DNA of 33,078 nt from an uncultured Aquabacterium sp. (GTDB taxonomy: Bacteria > Pseudomonadota > Gammaproteobacteria > Burkholderiales > Burkholderiaceae_C), in the NCBI RefSeq assembly GCF_913773725.1, contig NZ_CAJYGK010000029.1, positions 1-33,078 of the forward strand, written 5' to 3'. The number at the start of each line of letters is the position of its first letter. Within the stretch, counting starts at the first letter, position 1. The position numbers were made by a program, and so were the translations under genes. The notes beneath the pieces are model-generated. The model was given only the letters and a program-made list of their open reading frames with translations. It made no database searches and was not told the DNA's origin. Below, one piece after another: positions 32,440-33,078 of this stretch.

Positions 32440-33078
32440 TCCACCCCGACATCCAGGGCGTCAGCCTGATCGGCGTTCCCACCGACGTGGGGGCCGGCAG
32501 CATCGGCGCCCGCATGGGCCCCAGTGCCCTGCGCGTGGCCGGCATCGCCCAGGCCATCCGACATTTCGGACTCGATGTACGGGATTCCGGAGATTTGCAT
32601 GGCCCCGACAACCCCTGGGAGCCCGCAGTCGACGGCTTCCGACACCTGCCCGAGGTGGTGAAGTGGAATGAGCTTTTGCACGATGCGGTGTTTGCCGAGT
32701 TGCAAGGCGGGCGTCTGCCCATCGTGCTGGGCGGCGATCACTGCCTGGGCATCGGCTCGATCAGCGCGGTGGCCCGCCACTGTCGCGCCACCGGACGCAA
32801 GCTGCGCGTGCTGTGGCTCGATGCCCATGCCGACTTCAACACGGCGGCGCTCACGCCCACCGGCAACATCCACGGCATGCCGGTGGCCTGCCTGTGCGGG
32901 CACGGCCCGGCCGAGCTCACCCACATCGGTGGGCACGTGCCGGCGCTGTCGCCCGCCGACATCCGCCAGATCGGCATCCGCAGCGTGGACGAAGGCGAAA
33001 AACGCTTTGTGCACGAAGCGGGCATCGAGGTGTTCGACATGCGCTACATCGACGAAATGGGCATGCGCCACACCATGG
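32436..33078 (+). CDS. rocF: Arginase (partial, 3' end outside window)
   Basis: About 214 codons are present of an enzyme that hydrolyses arginine to ornithine and urea using a di-manganese centre. Metal ligands visible are His102 in LGGDHCLG and Asp129, His131 and Asp133 in WLDAHADFN; GNIHGMP follows at 143-149. The second pair of metal-binding aspartates lies beyond the edge. The start ATG at 32436 overlaps the ornithine cyclodeaminase stop by 4 bases. Agmatinase is a less likely alternative, as the VPTDVGAGSIGARMGPSALR opening is arginase-like. With ornithine cyclodeaminase it can mobilise nitrogen from cyanophycin arginine. Confidence 0.92.
   Translation, partial: MIHPDIQGVSLIGVPTDVGAGSIGARMGPSALRVAGIAQAIRHFGLDVRDSGDLHGPDNPWEPAVDGFRHLPEVVKWNELLHDAVFAELQGGRLPIVLGGDHCLGIGSISAVARHCRATGRKLRVLWLDAHADFNTAALTPTGNIHGMPVACLCGHGPAELTHIGGHVPALSPADIRQIGIRSVDEGEKRFVHEAGIEVFDMRYIDEMGMRHTM

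Overview
The window is a GC-rich, gene-dense chromosomal segment carrying most of a molybdenum nitrogenase (nif) gene cluster. Several features suggest a free-living diazotrophic betaproteobacterium of the Burkholderiales (Leptothrix/Rubrivivax/Ideonella/Azohydromonas-like). These are the gene order, a NifA with the oxygen-sensitive cysteine motif and no NifL, a paired CphA/CphA-prime cyanophycin module, and an FNR-type box next to nifA. The taxonomic placement is inference from content, not a database match.

Layout, left to right. (1) 1-2463, minus strand: nifE followed by nifN, the latter cut by the window edge, behind a sigma-54 promoter. (2) 2618-10361: a cyanophycin (Asp-Arg polymer, nitrogen storage) module. 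It holds cphA and a second synthetase cphA-prime on the minus strand. Diverging from them on the plus strand are an ABC transporter with an N-terminal zinc ribbon and a DUF1854 protein. (3) 10392-15388, minus strand: nifH-nifD-nifK and two small unrecognised genes. (4) 15389-15845: a 457-bp divergent control region with a NifA upstream activator sequence (UAS) flanked by two outward sigma-54 promoters. One drives nifH and the other drives an unrecognised 202-residue gene. (5) 16664-19851, plus strand: two tandem paralogous secreted proteins of 230 residues each, a membrane-anchored unknown, and a hemerythrin-like protein. (6) 19852-28180, minus strand: a 13-gene run nifB-fdxN-iscA-LRV protein-nifZ-nifZ2-unknown-nifS-nifT-unknown-DegT-like-SIR2-like-[2Fe-2S] ferredoxin. 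(7) 28181-28464: a second divergent control region with two overlapping UAS copies and sigma-54 promoters for nifB and nifQ. (8) nifQ (plus) and nifA (minus) converge on a strong terminator. An FNR box lies upstream of nifA. (9) 30794-33078: an Lrp/AsnC regulator diverging from ornithine cyclodeaminase and arginase, the latter cut by the right edge.

How it fits together. FNR-type control of nifA plus the cysteine motif in NifA would restrict activation to low oxygen. NifA with sigma-54 would then switch on nifHDK, nifEN, the nifB operon, nifQ and the divergent 202-residue gene. Fixed nitrogen could be banked as cyanophycin by the embedded cph module. Arginase and ornithine cyclodeaminase at the far end could recover nitrogen from the arginine half of the polymer. 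No cyanophycinase, isoaspartyl dipeptidase, nifU, nifX, nifV, tRNA, rRNA, insertion sequence or CRISPR array was seen in the window.

The most interesting items are the cyanophycin module inside the nif cluster, the degenerate CphA-prime, the NifA-controlled unknown gene beside nifH, the DegT-like protein lacking its PLP lysine, the SIR2-like gene in the nifB operon, and the tandem secreted paralogs.
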